Below are positions 8,265 to 15,378 of a stretch of 34,461 nt of DNA, one piece after another. The notes beneath the pieces were generated by a model, which saw only the letters and a list, made by a program, of their open reading frames with translations, ran no database searches and was not told the DNA's origin. Source of the stretch: Caryophanales bacterium UBA6331 (GTDB lineage: Bacteria; Bacillota_I; Bacilli_A; RF39; UBA660); the NCBI GenBank assembly GCA_002438065.1, contig DJSP01000060.1, positions 1 through 34,461 of the forward strand, read 5' to 3'. The position numbers and the translations under genes are program-made. Each line of letters opens with the position of its first letter. Within the stretch, counting starts at the first letter, position 1.

Positions 8265-9158
8265 TATTTTCTTACTATAACCATTTTGAATTGCATAACA
8301 GTCATGGGTGGCAATAAATGCTTTGCTATCATATTTTAAGATGTGATATTTAAAATTATAATATTCATCGAATGGAAGAATTACTAATAATGTTGGTTCT
8401 TTGTCAATGAATATTCCACCTTTATTACCAATCTCGGTTACGCCTAATTTTAAATCTTTAACAATATATTTTTCTAAATTTTTCCAGTTTTTACTTTTAA
8501 TATATATCATTTTACTATCATTTACTCCTAACATGACTATATCAATCATTTTTGATGAAACTGTTAGAATAAAGATGGCATAAATTGTTTTAGTAATTCC
8601 AAATAAGAAAGCACCACTTATTATAATAAATGTGTTGATAATACTATTGCACTGGCCAATCGGATATTTAAAATACTTGTTTAAAATCGATGCTAAGACA
8701 TCTGATCCTCCCGTATTAAAGCCGGAACGATATATAATGCCATTAGTAATTCCGATTCCTATTGAACAAATAAGTATTATTAAAAATTCGTTTTTTAAAT
8801 AGCCTTGCAAACTATATGAAAATGTACTGGTATATGATATTAAAATGGTAAATATTGATGATCCTATTATTGTGTATATCACCTTATCTTTGCCTAGTAA
8901 AAAATAAGTCATTATTACTATGATAAGTGCACTTATAATTATGAATATAGTTGTAGGTAATCCAGTTAATGCTTTAATTACAATTGCTAAACCACTTATT
9001 CCACCAATAACAATATTATTTGGGACTAAAAAGGTATTATATATTATTCCATATATAAATGATGCTATAGTAAAAAATATAAGTCTGATTAAGAAATTTT
9101 TTCTTTCTACTTCGTTGATAATACTTACTTTTTTATGAAATAAATTTAACCTTTTCAT
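8253..9158 (-). CDS. YitT family membrane protein (DUF161 + DUF2179)
   Basis: A 301-residue integral membrane protein. About six hydrophobic segments fill residues 20-210, with the family features YNTFLVPNNIVIGGISG and YRSGFNTGGSDVLASIL. A soluble C-terminal DUF2179 domain of about 80 residues follows (ILPFDEYYNFKYHILKYD region). The family is widespread in Firmicutes, often in several copies, and its biochemical role is not established. The ATG at 9158 follows AAGGTG; an in-frame GTG 9 nt upstream overlaps that site and is rejected. Confidence 0.9.
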   Translation of the reverse strand: MKRLNLFHKKVSIINEVERKNFLIRLIFFTIASFIYGIIYNTFLVPNNIVIGGISGLAIVIKALTGLPTTIFIIISALIIVIMTYFLLGKDKVIYTIIGSSIFTILISYTSTFSYSLQGYLKNEFLIILICSIGIGITNGIIYRSGFNTGGSDVLASILNKYFKYPIGQCNSIINTFIIISGAFLFGITKTIYAIFILTVSSKMIDIVMLGVNDSKMIYIKSKNWKNLEKYIVKDLKLGVTEIGNKGGIFIDKEPTLLVILPFDEYYNFKYHILKYDSKAFIATHDCYAIQNGYSKKILPF

Positions 9159-9205
9159 ATTATACACCTTATCATAATATTACTATTTTTTTAGATTATA
9201 GTAAA

Positions 9206-9229
9206 GAAAAAAACACCTAAAGGTGTTTT
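9206..9229 (-). terminator. Intrinsic terminator of the str operon
   Basis: AAAACACC (minus strand, 9229-9222) pairs with GGTGTTTT (9217-9210) around a 4-nt loop and runs into seven Ts. It lies just after the tuf stop codon. Confidence 0.85.
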
Positions 9230-9237
9230 AATTGTTA

Positions 9238-10419
9238 TTATTCAATGATTTCAGTAACTGTACCAGCACCAACTGTACGTCCACCTTCACGAATTGAGAA
9301 CTTAGTTCCATTTTCTAAGGCAACTTTTGCAATTAGTTCAACTGTCATTTCTACGTTATCACCAGGCATAACCATTTCAACTCCTTGAGGAAGTTCAATT
9401 ACACCAGTAACATCAGTAGTTCTGAAGTAGAATTGTGGTCTGTAGTTTGAGAAGAATGGAGTATGACGTCCACCTTCTTCTTTAGATAATACATATACTG
9501 AAGCCTTGAATTTTTTATGAGGATGTACTGAACCTGGTTTAGCTAATACTTGTCCACGTTCAACATCTTCTCTATTGATACCACGAAGTAAAACTCCAGC
9601 GTTATCTCCTGCTTCAGCATAATCTAAAGATTTTCTGAACATTTCAATACCAGTAACAACTGTCTTTCTTGTATCTTTTAATCCAACGATTTCAACTTCG
9701 TCATTAAGATTTAATCTACCTCTTTCAACACGTCCAGTAACAACTGTACCACGTCCTGAAATTGTAAATACGTCTTCAATACTCATTAAGAAAGGTTTAT
9801 CTGTATCTCTATCCGGTGTTGGGATATAATCATCAACAGCAGCCATTAAGTCTTTTATAGCTTGAACGCTTGCAGGATCTCCTTCTAATGCTTTTAATGC
9901 AGAACCTCTAATAATAGGGCATTCTGGATCATAACCATATTCTCCTAATAATTCTCTGATTTCCATTTCTACTAAGTCTAGTAATTCTGGATCATCAACT
10001 TGATCACATTTGTTCATGAATACTACGATTCTTGGAACTCCAACTTGACGAGCAAGTAAGATATGTTCTCTAGTTTGTGGCATAGGACCATCTGCAGCTG
10101 AAACAACTAAGATAGCTCCATCCATTTGTGCAGCACCAGTGATCATGTTCTTAACATAGTCAGCATGTCCTGGGCAGTCTACGTGAGCATAGTGACGTTT
10201 GTCAGTTTCATACTCAACGTGAGCAGTATTAATAGTAATACCTCTTTCTCTTTCTTCAGGGGCTTTATCGATATTTGCATAATCAACAAAGTCTGCTTTT
10301 CCTTCGTCATGTAAAACCTTTGTAATTGCAGCAGTTAATGTTGTTTTACCATGGTCTACGTGTCCAATAGTACCAATATTAACATGTGGTTTACTACGAT
10401 CAAATTTTTCTTTTGCCAT
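9238..10419 (-). CDS. tuf: Elongation factor Tu
   Basis: The 393-residue GTPase delivers aminoacyl-tRNA to the ribosomal A site. G1 GHVDHGKT is at 19-26, the switch I Thr lies in RGITINT, G3 is DCPGH at about 81-85 and G4 is NKCD at about 136. Domains 2 and 3 are complete to the usual GTVTEIIE-type end. It is the last gene of the rpsL-rpsG-fusA-tuf operon and also has its own promoter in the 78-nt gap after fusA, consistent with the extra EF-Tu a cell needs. The ribosome binding site is GGAGGA. Confidence 0.98.
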   Translation of the reverse strand: MAKEKFDRSKPHVNIGTIGHVDHGKTTLTAAITKVLHDEGKADFVDYANIDKAPEERERGITINTAHVEYETDKRHYAHVDCPGHADYVKNMITGAAQMDGAILVVSAADGPMPQTREHILLARQVGVPRIVVFMNKCDQVDDPELLDLVEMEIRELLGEYGYDPECPIIRGSALKALEGDPASVQAIKDLMAAVDDYIPTPDRDTDKPFLMSIEDVFTISGRGTVVTGRVERGRLNLNDEVEIVGLKDTRKTVVTGIEMFRKSLDYAEAGDNAGVLLRGINREDVERGQVLAKPGSVHPHKKFKASVYVLSKEEGGRHTPFFSNYRPQFYFRTTDVTGVIELPQGVEMVMPGDNVEMTVELIAKVALENGTKFSIREGGRTVGAGTVTEIIE

Positions 10420-10457
10420 TTTATTTTTCCTCCTATTTCTTTTCTTTCTATAAAATT

Positions 10458-10486
10458 ATTTTATCTAATTCTTGAACTTTATTCAA
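10458..10486 (-). promoter_or_regulatory. Internal promoter for tuf
   Basis: TTGAAT (10481-10486), a 17-nt spacer and TAAAAT (10458-10463) on the minus strand. The -35 box sits in an inverted repeat, CTTGAA-5-TTCAAG (10471-10487). Confidence 0.6.
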
Positions 10487-10497
10487 GTATTATTCAA

Positions 10498-12570
10498 TTA
10501 GTTTACGCTGTTTTTCTTAATGATTTCTTCAGCGATTGATTTTGGAACTTCTTCATAATGATCTTTTTCCATTTGGAAGTTAGCACGTCCTTGTGTATTA
10601 CTTCTTAAATCAGTCATGTAACCAAACATTTCTGATAGTGGAACAAGAGCAATAATTCTAATTGAGTTTCCAATTGATTCTTGTCCTAGTGGTCTACCAC
10701 GACGAGAAGTTAAATCTCCCATTACATTACCCATGTATTCTTCTGGAGTGTCAACTACTACCTTCATGATAGGTTCTAGAAGTACTGCTTTACATTTTTC
10801 TTTAGCAGCTTTTAATGCCATTGATGCAGCGATTTTGAATGCCATTTCTGATGAGTCTACATCATGGTATGATCCGTCAAATAATGTTGCTTTTATATCA
10901 ACCATTGGATAACCAGCAAGGATACCACCAGCCATAGCTTCTTGTAATCCTTTATCTGTTACAGGAATATATTCACGAGGAACAACTCCACCAACGATTG
11001 CATCAACGAATTCATAACCTTTTCCTGGATTTGGTTCAAATTTAACCCAAACATGTCCATATTGTCCACGTCCACCTGATTGTTTGATATATTTACCTTC
11101 ACAATCTCCAGCAACTGTGATAGTTTCACGATATGCAACTTGCGGTCTACCTTGGTTAACTTCTACACCAAATTCTCTTCTCATTCTATCGATAATGATG
11201 TCTAAGTGTAATTCACCCATACCTGATAATACAGTTTGACCTGTTTCAGTATCAGTTTTAACTCTTAATGTAGGATCTTCTTCAACAAGCTTTTGAATAG
11301 CAATTGCCATTTTATCTTGATCATTTTTAGATTTAGCTTCTATTGCAATATCAATAACTGGTTCTGGGAATTCCATACCTTTCATCTTAGCAAATGCTTT
11401 TTCATCACATAATGTATCGGCAGTTGTAGTATTTTTTAATCCTACTGCAGCAGCGATTTCACCAGCATAAACTTCAGTGATTTCTTTACGTTGATTTGCA
11501 TGCATTTGTAAAATACGTCCGATTCTTTCTTTAACTCCTTTAGTTGAGTTAAGTACATATGAACCTGCTTTTAACACACCAGAGTAAACTCTGAAGAATG
11601 ATAAACGTCCAACGAATGGGTCTGTCATAATTTTGAATGCTAGGGCAGTAAATGGTTCAGAATCACTAGGATGTCTCTTAATATCATTTCCATCTTTATC
11701 TACGCAATCAATTGCTTCAATATCTGTAGGTGCTGGTAAATAATCAATAACAGCATCTAATAAAGCATGAGTACCTTTGTTTCCTAGAGCATCAGCACAT
11801 AATACAGGGAAGAATTTAACTGCTAATGTAGCTTTTCTAATAGCTGCTTTTAATTCAGCAACAGAAATTTCTCCACCTTCTAAGTATTTTTCCATTAAAG
11901 CGTCATCAAATTCAACAACTGATTCTAATAGAATAGTTCTGTATTCTTCAGCTTTATCTTGCATATCAGCAGGAATTGGAATTTCTTTAACTTGTTGTTG
12001 TTCGGTTCCATCATATTCATATGCTTTCATTTCAACTAAATCAATATATCCAGTAAAATGATCTTCAGCACCAATTGGCAACATAATTGCAGCAGCGTTG
12101 GCGCCTAATCTATCTTTAATAGTTTTTAAACTATAATAATAGTCTGCCCCCATTTTTTCCATTTTGTTAGCACAAATCATTCTTGGAACTTTATATTCAT
12201 TAGCTTGTCTCCAAACTGTTTCAGTTTGAGGCTCTACACCAGCTTGAGCATCGATTAGGGCAATAGCACCATCTAATACTCTTAAACTTCTTTGAACTTC
12301 AATTGTGAAGTCAACGTGTCCTGGTGTATCGATTATATTAAGTCTATAACCTTTCCAGTGTGCAGTTGTTGCAGCACTTGTGATTGTGATACCTCTTTCT
12401 TGTTCTTGGGCCATCCAGTCCATTTGAGATTCACCATCATGTGTTTCACCAATTTTATGAGTGATACCTGTTAAGAATAAAATTCTTTCAGTTGTAGTAG
12501 TTTTACCGGCATCAATGTGAGCCATTATACCGATATTTCTTAGTTTATCTATTGAAACGTCTCTTGCCAT
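10498..12570 (-). CDS. fusA: Elongation factor G
   Basis: The 690-residue translocase has five domains. G1 is AHIDAGKT (17-24), G2 RGITITSA, and G3 DTPGH. G4 reads NKME instead of the usual NKMD, a conservative change at the guanine-reading aspartate. Domain IV keeps GGRGQYGHVWVKFEP and the C-terminal part has RSNTQGRANFQMEKDHYEEVP, so the protein is full length. The ATG lies 6 nt after the rpsG stop, and there is no strong site of its own beyond GGTAG, suggesting coupling to rpsG. Confidence 0.98.
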   Translation of the reverse strand: MARDVSIDKLRNIGIMAHIDAGKTTTTERILFLTGITHKIGETHDGESQMDWMAQEQERGITITSAATTAHWKGYRLNIIDTPGHVDFTIEVQRSLRVLDGAIALIDAQAGVEPQTETVWRQANEYKVPRMICANKMEKMGADYYYSLKTIKDRLGANAAAIMLPIGAEDHFTGYIDLVEMKAYEYDGTEQQQVKEIPIPADMQDKAEEYRTILLESVVEFDDALMEKYLEGGEISVAELKAAIRKATLAVKFFPVLCADALGNKGTHALLDAVIDYLPAPTDIEAIDCVDKDGNDIKRHPSDSEPFTALAFKIMTDPFVGRLSFFRVYSGVLKAGSYVLNSTKGVKERIGRILQMHANQRKEITEVYAGEIAAAVGLKNTTTADTLCDEKAFAKMKGMEFPEPVIDIAIEAKSKNDQDKMAIAIQKLVEEDPTLRVKTDTETGQTVLSGMGELHLDIIIDRMRREFGVEVNQGRPQVAYRETITVAGDCEGKYIKQSGGRGQYGHVWVKFEPNPGKGYEFVDAIVGGVVPREYIPVTDKGLQEAMAGGILAGYPMVDIKATLFDGSYHDVDSSEMAFKIAASMALKAAKEKCKAVLLEPIMKVVVDTPEEYMGNVMGDLTSRRGRPLGQESIGNSIRIIALVPLSEMFGYMTDLRSNTQGRANFQMEKDHYEEVPKSIAEEIIKKNSVN

Positions 12571-12576
12571 AGTAAC

Positions 12577-13044
12577 CTACCATCTATAATGAGCAAATGC
12601 TTTATTTGCTTCAGCCATTTTATGAGTATCTTCTCTCTTCTTAGCAGCTCCACCAACACCATTTGATGCATCAATGATTTCAGCAGCTAATTTATTTGAC
12701 ATTCCTCTTCCTGGTCTTAATCTTGAATAATTGATTAAGTAACGAAGAGCAAGTGTTTGTCCTCTTGTTTCACTAACTTCAATTGGAACTTGAACGTTAG
12801 ATCCACCAACACGACGTGATTTTACTTCTAATGCAGGAGTTATATTTTCCATTGCTTTAGTGAAAACTTCCATCGGATCTTTATTTGTTTGTTCTTTTAT
12901 TTTATCAAATGCCTCATTAACGATTCTAGTAGCTGTACCTTTTTTACCGTCATTCATAACTGCATTAATTAATTTAGTAACAACTTTTGAATTGTATATA
13001 GGATCTGGTAAAACATCACGTTTAATTGCACGTCTTTTACGCAT
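12577..13044 (-). CDS. rpsG: 30S ribosomal protein S7
   Basis: A 155-residue protein that nucleates the 3' major domain of 16S rRNA. The N-terminal basic arm MRKRRAIKRDV, then YNSKVVTKLINAVMNDGKKG and the end HKMAEANKAFAHYRW are standard. In several bacteria S7 is the autogenous repressor of the str operon. Spacing to rpsL is 20 nt and the ribosome binding site is AAGGAGG. Confidence 0.97.
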   Translation of the reverse strand: MRKRRAIKRDVLPDPIYNSKVVTKLINAVMNDGKKGTATRIVNEAFDKIKEQTNKDPMEVFTKAMENITPALEVKSRRVGGSNVQVPIEVSETRGQTLALRYLINYSRLRPGRGMSNKLAAEIIDASNGVGGAAKKREDTHKMAEANKAFAHYRW

Positions 13045-13064
13045 ATTTTTTCCTCCTTATTTAA

Positions 13065-13481
13065 CTATTTTTTCTTTGGTTTTTTAGTACCATATTTACT
13101 TCTTGATTGTTTACGATCATTAACACCTTGAGTGTCTAATGTACCACGAACGATGTGATAACGTACACCGATAAGGTCTTTAACACGTCCACCACGAACT
13201 AAAACAACACTATGTTCTTGTAAGTTATGTCCTTCACCTGGAATATAAGTATCTACTTCACGACCATTTGATAATCTTACACGAGCATATTTTCTTAATG
13301 CTGAGTTTGGTTTCTTTGGAGTTTTTGTACCAACACGAGTACATACACCTCTCATTTGTGGATGATCAGTTGCTGTAGTCTTTCTTTCCATACTATTAAA
13401 ACCGATGTTTAATACAGGACTTTTTTTCTTTTTAGTTTTGTTTTTTCTTCTTGTCTTAACTAATTGGTTTATTGTAGGCAT
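13065..13481 (-). CDS. rpsL: 30S ribosomal protein S12
   Basis: A 138-residue decoding-site protein, the same length as in Bacillus. The conserved TPKKPNSALRK and GGRVKDL loops carry Lys at the two positions (E. coli K43 and K88) where changes give streptomycin resistance, so this allele looks wild type. The Lys-rich end KYGTKKPKKK is typical. It is the first gene of the str operon, preceded by a structured leader and a near-consensus promoter. Confidence 0.97.
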   Translation of the reverse strand: MPTINQLVKTRRKNKTKKKKSPVLNIGFNSMERKTTATDHPQMRGVCTRVGTKTPKKPNSALRKYARVRLSNGREVDTYIPGEGHNLQEHSVVLVRGGRVKDLIGVRYHIVRGTLDTQGVNDRKQSRSKYGTKKPKKK

Positions 13482-13498
13482 TTTAATACTTCCTTTCT

Positions 13499-13560
13499 AT
13501 ACACACATCCCGGTGTGTTGTATTACTCATAAATCAAGGTTCTATGCGACATAGAACCAA
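13499..13560 (-). promoter_or_regulatory. Structured rpsL 5' leader, candidate r-protein autoregulatory site
   Basis: On the transcript, GGTTCTATG and CATAGAACC (13558-13550 with 13546-13538) form a perfect 9-bp hairpin with a 3-nt loop. A second hairpin, ACACAC-6-GTGTGT (13518-13501), lies next to the GAAAGGAAG ribosome binding site. Neither is followed by a T run, so they are not terminators. I do not recognise a named Rfam family; S12 or S7 control is inferred from position. Confidence 0.5.
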
Positions 13561-13578
13561 AATTTAAAATGCAAATAT

Positions 13579-13607
13579 AATATACCACTTGACTATTGTA
13601 GTGTCAA
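13579..13607 (-). promoter_or_regulatory. Sigma-A promoter of the str operon
   Basis: TTGACA (13602-13607), a 17-nt spacer and TATATT (13579-13584) on the minus strand. It gives a leader of about 90 nt before rpsL. Confidence 0.85.
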
Positions 13608-13663
13608 GCATAAGTTTGATGTTTTAGGGAAAAAATATTATATGAATTTTCGCTAATTTTATA

Positions 13664-13693
13664 TTGACTTATTATTTTATTATTTGATATTCT
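13664..13693 (+). promoter_or_regulatory. Promoter of small-peptide mRNA, copy A
   Basis: TTGACT (13664-13669), an 18-nt spacer and TATTCT (13688-13693), with a TG one base before the -10 box (extended -10). The expected start is near 13700, giving an mRNA of about 245 nt that ends at the 13911-13948 terminator. The same boxes recur in copy B. Confidence 0.7.
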
Positions 13694-13768
13694 ATTACCT
13701 AAGGAACATTTAATTGTTTAGGTGATTACCTTATTTCTATATTTTTTATACGAAATGAGGTGGTCGTT

Positions 13769-13864
13769 ATGAATAAAAAGTTATTATATTTTATAATTTT
13801 CAATTTATTTGTAATTGTTTTTATTTTACTTTTTATCATTGTTAAAATGATTGGGTTAAAATAA
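13769..13864 (+). CDS. 31-residue hydrophobic single-helix peptide, possible type I toxin
   Basis: The ORF starts MNKKLLYFIIF, has a core of almost unbroken Ile, Leu, Val and Phe (about residues 5-25) and ends VKMIGLK. Lysines flank one predicted membrane helix, the layout of type I toxin peptides (TisB, Hok, Ldr, AapA classes), though I see no match to a named family. The site GAGGTGGTC (13758-13766) matches the anti-Shine-Dalgarno region at all but one base. A five-codon upstream ORF (13755-13772, MRWSL) overlaps the start as ATGA and could couple translation. The peptide could instead be a small membrane regulator. It is an orphan of unknown function in the rpsL-murB gap. Confidence 0.6.
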   Translation: MNKKLLYFIIFNLFVIVFILLFIIVKMIGLK

Positions 13865-13889
13865 AAACACCAAACACGGGGTTTTGGTG
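13860..13889 (-). terminator. Minus-strand terminator in copy A
   Basis: CACCAAA (13868-13874) and TTTGGTG (13883-13889) form a 7-bp stem. Read on the minus strand it is followed by TTTTTATTTT, so it stops leftward transcripts. On the plus strand no T run follows. Confidence 0.65.
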
Positions 13890-13910
13890 AATACTAAATT
13901 TTTAGGTAAT

Positions 13911-13948
13911 CACTTAACATCTCAAAATTAAGTGTTCCTTTTTTATTT
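13911..13948 (+). terminator. Plus-strand terminator of small-peptide mRNA, copy A
   Basis: CACTTAA (13911-13917) and TTAAGTG (13928-13934) pair across a 10-nt loop and are followed by TTCC and a T-rich run. Both arms also lie inside the longer sequences complementary to the mRNA 5' end, so the two structures cannot form together. Confidence 0.65.
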
Positions 13949-14041
13949 TATGTAAGTTTTCCTTACATATTCATGATACCAAATTTTTTAATCTTATTCA
14001 AGATATAAAAATATTATTATATGAATTTTCGTTGTTTTATA

Positions 14042-14071
14042 TTGACTTATTATTTTATTATTTGATATTCT
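14042..14071 (+). promoter_or_regulatory. Promoter of small-peptide RNA, copy B
   Basis: TTGACT (14042-14047), an 18-nt spacer and TATTCT (14066-14071) with an extended -10 TG. It is identical to the copy A promoter, so copy B is probably still transcribed. Confidence 0.65.
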
Positions 14072-14145
14072 ATTACCTAAGGAACATTTAATTGTTTAGG
14101 TGATTATCTTATTTCTAAATTTTTATATGAAATGAGGTGGTCGTT

Positions 14146-14241
14146 ATAAATAAAAATTTATTATATTTTATAATTTTTAATTTATTTGTAATTGTTTTTA
14201 TTTTACTTTTTATCATTGTTAAAATGATTGGGTTAAAATAA
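14146..14241 (+). pseudogene. Copy B of the 31-residue hydrophobic peptide, start codon lost
   Basis: The reading frame is intact from codon 2 to the stop and would give the same peptide except Lys4 to Asn, but the start codon is ATA at 14146-14148. The GAGGTGGTC site is unchanged. The single G to A change also turns the upstream mini-ORF stop from TGA to TAA, so stop and start no longer overlap. An in-frame GTG three codons upstream lies within the ribosome binding site and is unlikely to be used. It may be a decayed duplicate or an RNA-only copy. Confidence 0.55.
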
Positions 14242-14267
14242 AAACACCATAAACAGGGGTTTTGGTG
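14237..14267 (-). terminator. Minus-strand terminator in copy B, likely end of murB mRNA
   Basis: CACCA..AAAC pairs with GTTTTGGTG (one bulged T), and the minus strand continues TTTTTATTTT. It is the first terminator met by leftward transcripts from murB. Confidence 0.6.
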
Positions 14268-14288
14268 ATTTCAAACTTTTTAGGTAAT

Positions 14289-14325
14289 CACTTAACATCT
14301 CAAAATTAAGTGTTCCTTTTTTATT
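14289..14325 (+). terminator. Plus-strand terminator of small-peptide RNA, copy B
   Basis: CACTTAA (14289-14295) and TTAAGTG (14306-14312) pair and are followed by TTCC and a T run, as in copy A. Confidence 0.6.
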
Positions 14326-14408
14326 TTATGTAAGTTTTCCTTACATATTCATTGTAGCAAAAATTAAACGGATTTTCAATATGTTGAAATTATAAAAATT
14401 ACATATTT

Positions 14409-15311
14409 TTACCAATTAACTAATTGTTGTTCTAATTTTAAATCAATTTTATATTTATCTTTAGCTTCTTTTTGAACTAATTTAATTAAATTTAAAATAT
14501 CAGATGATGAAGCATTATTTTTATTAATAATAAAGTTAGCGTGTTTAGTACTAATTTCTGCTCCACCAATGCTTTTTCCCTTTAGGCCTAGTTCTTCTAT
14601 TATTTTACCAGCATAATTTCCTTCGGGATTTCTAAATACACTACCAGCTGATGGATATTCTAAAGGTTGGCTGTTTTTTCTTTTTAATAAATTTTCTTTT
14701 ATTTTGCTAGTTATTTCATCATGATTACCAAATTCTAGTTTAATATTTGCAGCAATACAAATTAAATTTTTGTTAGCTTGAAATATTGAATATCGATAAT
14801 CGAATTTTAATTTTTCTAACGGTATTTCTTCGATTTGTAATTTCTCATTTAGGGCAATAACACTTTTAATGATGTTACTCATATTACTACCATAAGCACC
14901 TGCGTTCATATATATTGCTCCACCAATTGTCCCTGGTATTCCTATTGCAAACTCTAGTCCAGTTAAATTATTTTTAATACTTTCTTGAACTAATTTACTT
15001 AAAATCATACCTGATTCGACATATATTTCATTTTGTTTAATTTCAAATTTATTTAATTTATCTAATTTAATAATTATCCCATTAAATTCTTTATCACTAA
15101 ATAAGATATTACTTCCTTTTCCTAAAAGAAAATAATTAATGTTATATTTATGAATTAATGTTATTAGTTCTTTTAAATTGTTAATATTATTTGGATATAT
15201 AACCAATTTAGCAACACCACCTGTTTTGTAAGTTGTTAAGGTGGATAGTGATATATTTCTTTCGATTTTTCCTAAATTAAGTTTTTCTAATTTTAAAATA
15301 AAATTATTCAT
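14409..15311 (-). CDS. murB: UDP-N-acetylenolpyruvoylglucosamine reductase
   Basis: A 300-residue FAD enzyme that uses NADPH to reduce UDP-GlcNAc-enolpyruvate to UDP-MurNAc, the second committed step of peptidoglycan synthesis. FAD-domain landmarks are TTYKTGGVA, LLGKGSNILFSD and IPGTIGGAIYMNAGAYG. The catalytic region has YRYSIFQ, then SAGSVFRNPEGNYAGKIIE, whose Ser is the proton donor in this family. Length fits the Firmicutes form. The ATG follows AAGGAG. It has a terminator upstream of it and is likely monocistronic. Its presence shows that the organism makes a cell wall. Confidence 0.96.
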   Translation of the reverse strand: MNNFILKLEKLNLGKIERNISLSTLTTYKTGGVAKLVIYPNNINNLKELITLIHKYNINYFLLGKGSNILFSDKEFNGIIIKLDKLNKFEIKQNEIYVESGMILSKLVQESIKNNLTGLEFAIGIPGTIGGAIYMNAGAYGSNMSNIIKSVIALNEKLQIEEIPLEKLKFDYRYSIFQANKNLICIAANIKLEFGNHDEITSKIKENLLKRKNSQPLEYPSAGSVFRNPEGNYAGKIIEELGLKGKSIGGAEISTKHANFIINKNNASSSDILNLIKLVQKEAKDKYKIDLKLEQQLVNW

Positions 15312-15346
15312 GATTATTCTCCTTCTTAATTATATGTTTATTATAT

Positions 15347-15375
15347 TAAAAAAAGGAAAGCATAGTTTCCCCTTT
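15347..15375 (-). terminator. Intrinsic terminator before murB
   Basis: On the minus strand AAAGGGGAAA pairs with TTTCCTTTTT (two G-T pairs) across a 6-nt loop and ends in a T run. It closes the small-membrane-protein operon. Confidence 0.7.
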
Positions 15376-15378
15376 GCA

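Larger units (their letters stand above)
13632..13974 (+). repeat. Direct repeat copy A: complete small-peptide RNA element
   Basis: A unit of about 343 bp, nearly identical to the unit at 14007-14353; the peptide ORFs start 377 bp apart. In order it holds a promoter, a 5' segment complementary to the 3' end, a strong ribosome binding site, a 31-codon ORF, a hairpin acting as a minus-strand terminator, a plus-strand terminator and a terminal hairpin ATGTAAG-5-CTTACAT (13950-13968). The unit lies opposite in sense to the flanking murB and rpsL genes. There is no transposase and no target-site duplication that I can see. Confidence 0.85.
14007..14353 (+). repeat. Direct repeat copy B: same element with a dead start codon
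   Basis: A near-identical second copy of the unit at 13632-13974, about 347 bp. It keeps the promoter, the 5'/3' complementary segments, the ribosome binding site, both terminators and the terminal hairpin. The main change is ATG to ATA at the peptide start. Together the two copies fill almost the whole rpsL-murB gap; I see no other gene in the 13482-14408 stretch. Confidence 0.85.

Noticed and set aside
9195..9223. Full sigma-A promoter for the YitT gene
   Set aside because: A TATAAT is present at 9195-9200 on the minus strand, but the -35 position falls in the tuf terminator stem and reads CCTTTA, so I do not call it.
13632..14353. Insertion sequence or MITE pair
   Set aside because: No transposase and no clear target-site duplication. 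The units are organised as transcription units with promoter, ORF and terminator rather than as terminal-inverted-repeat elements, though the end hairpins leave some doubt.
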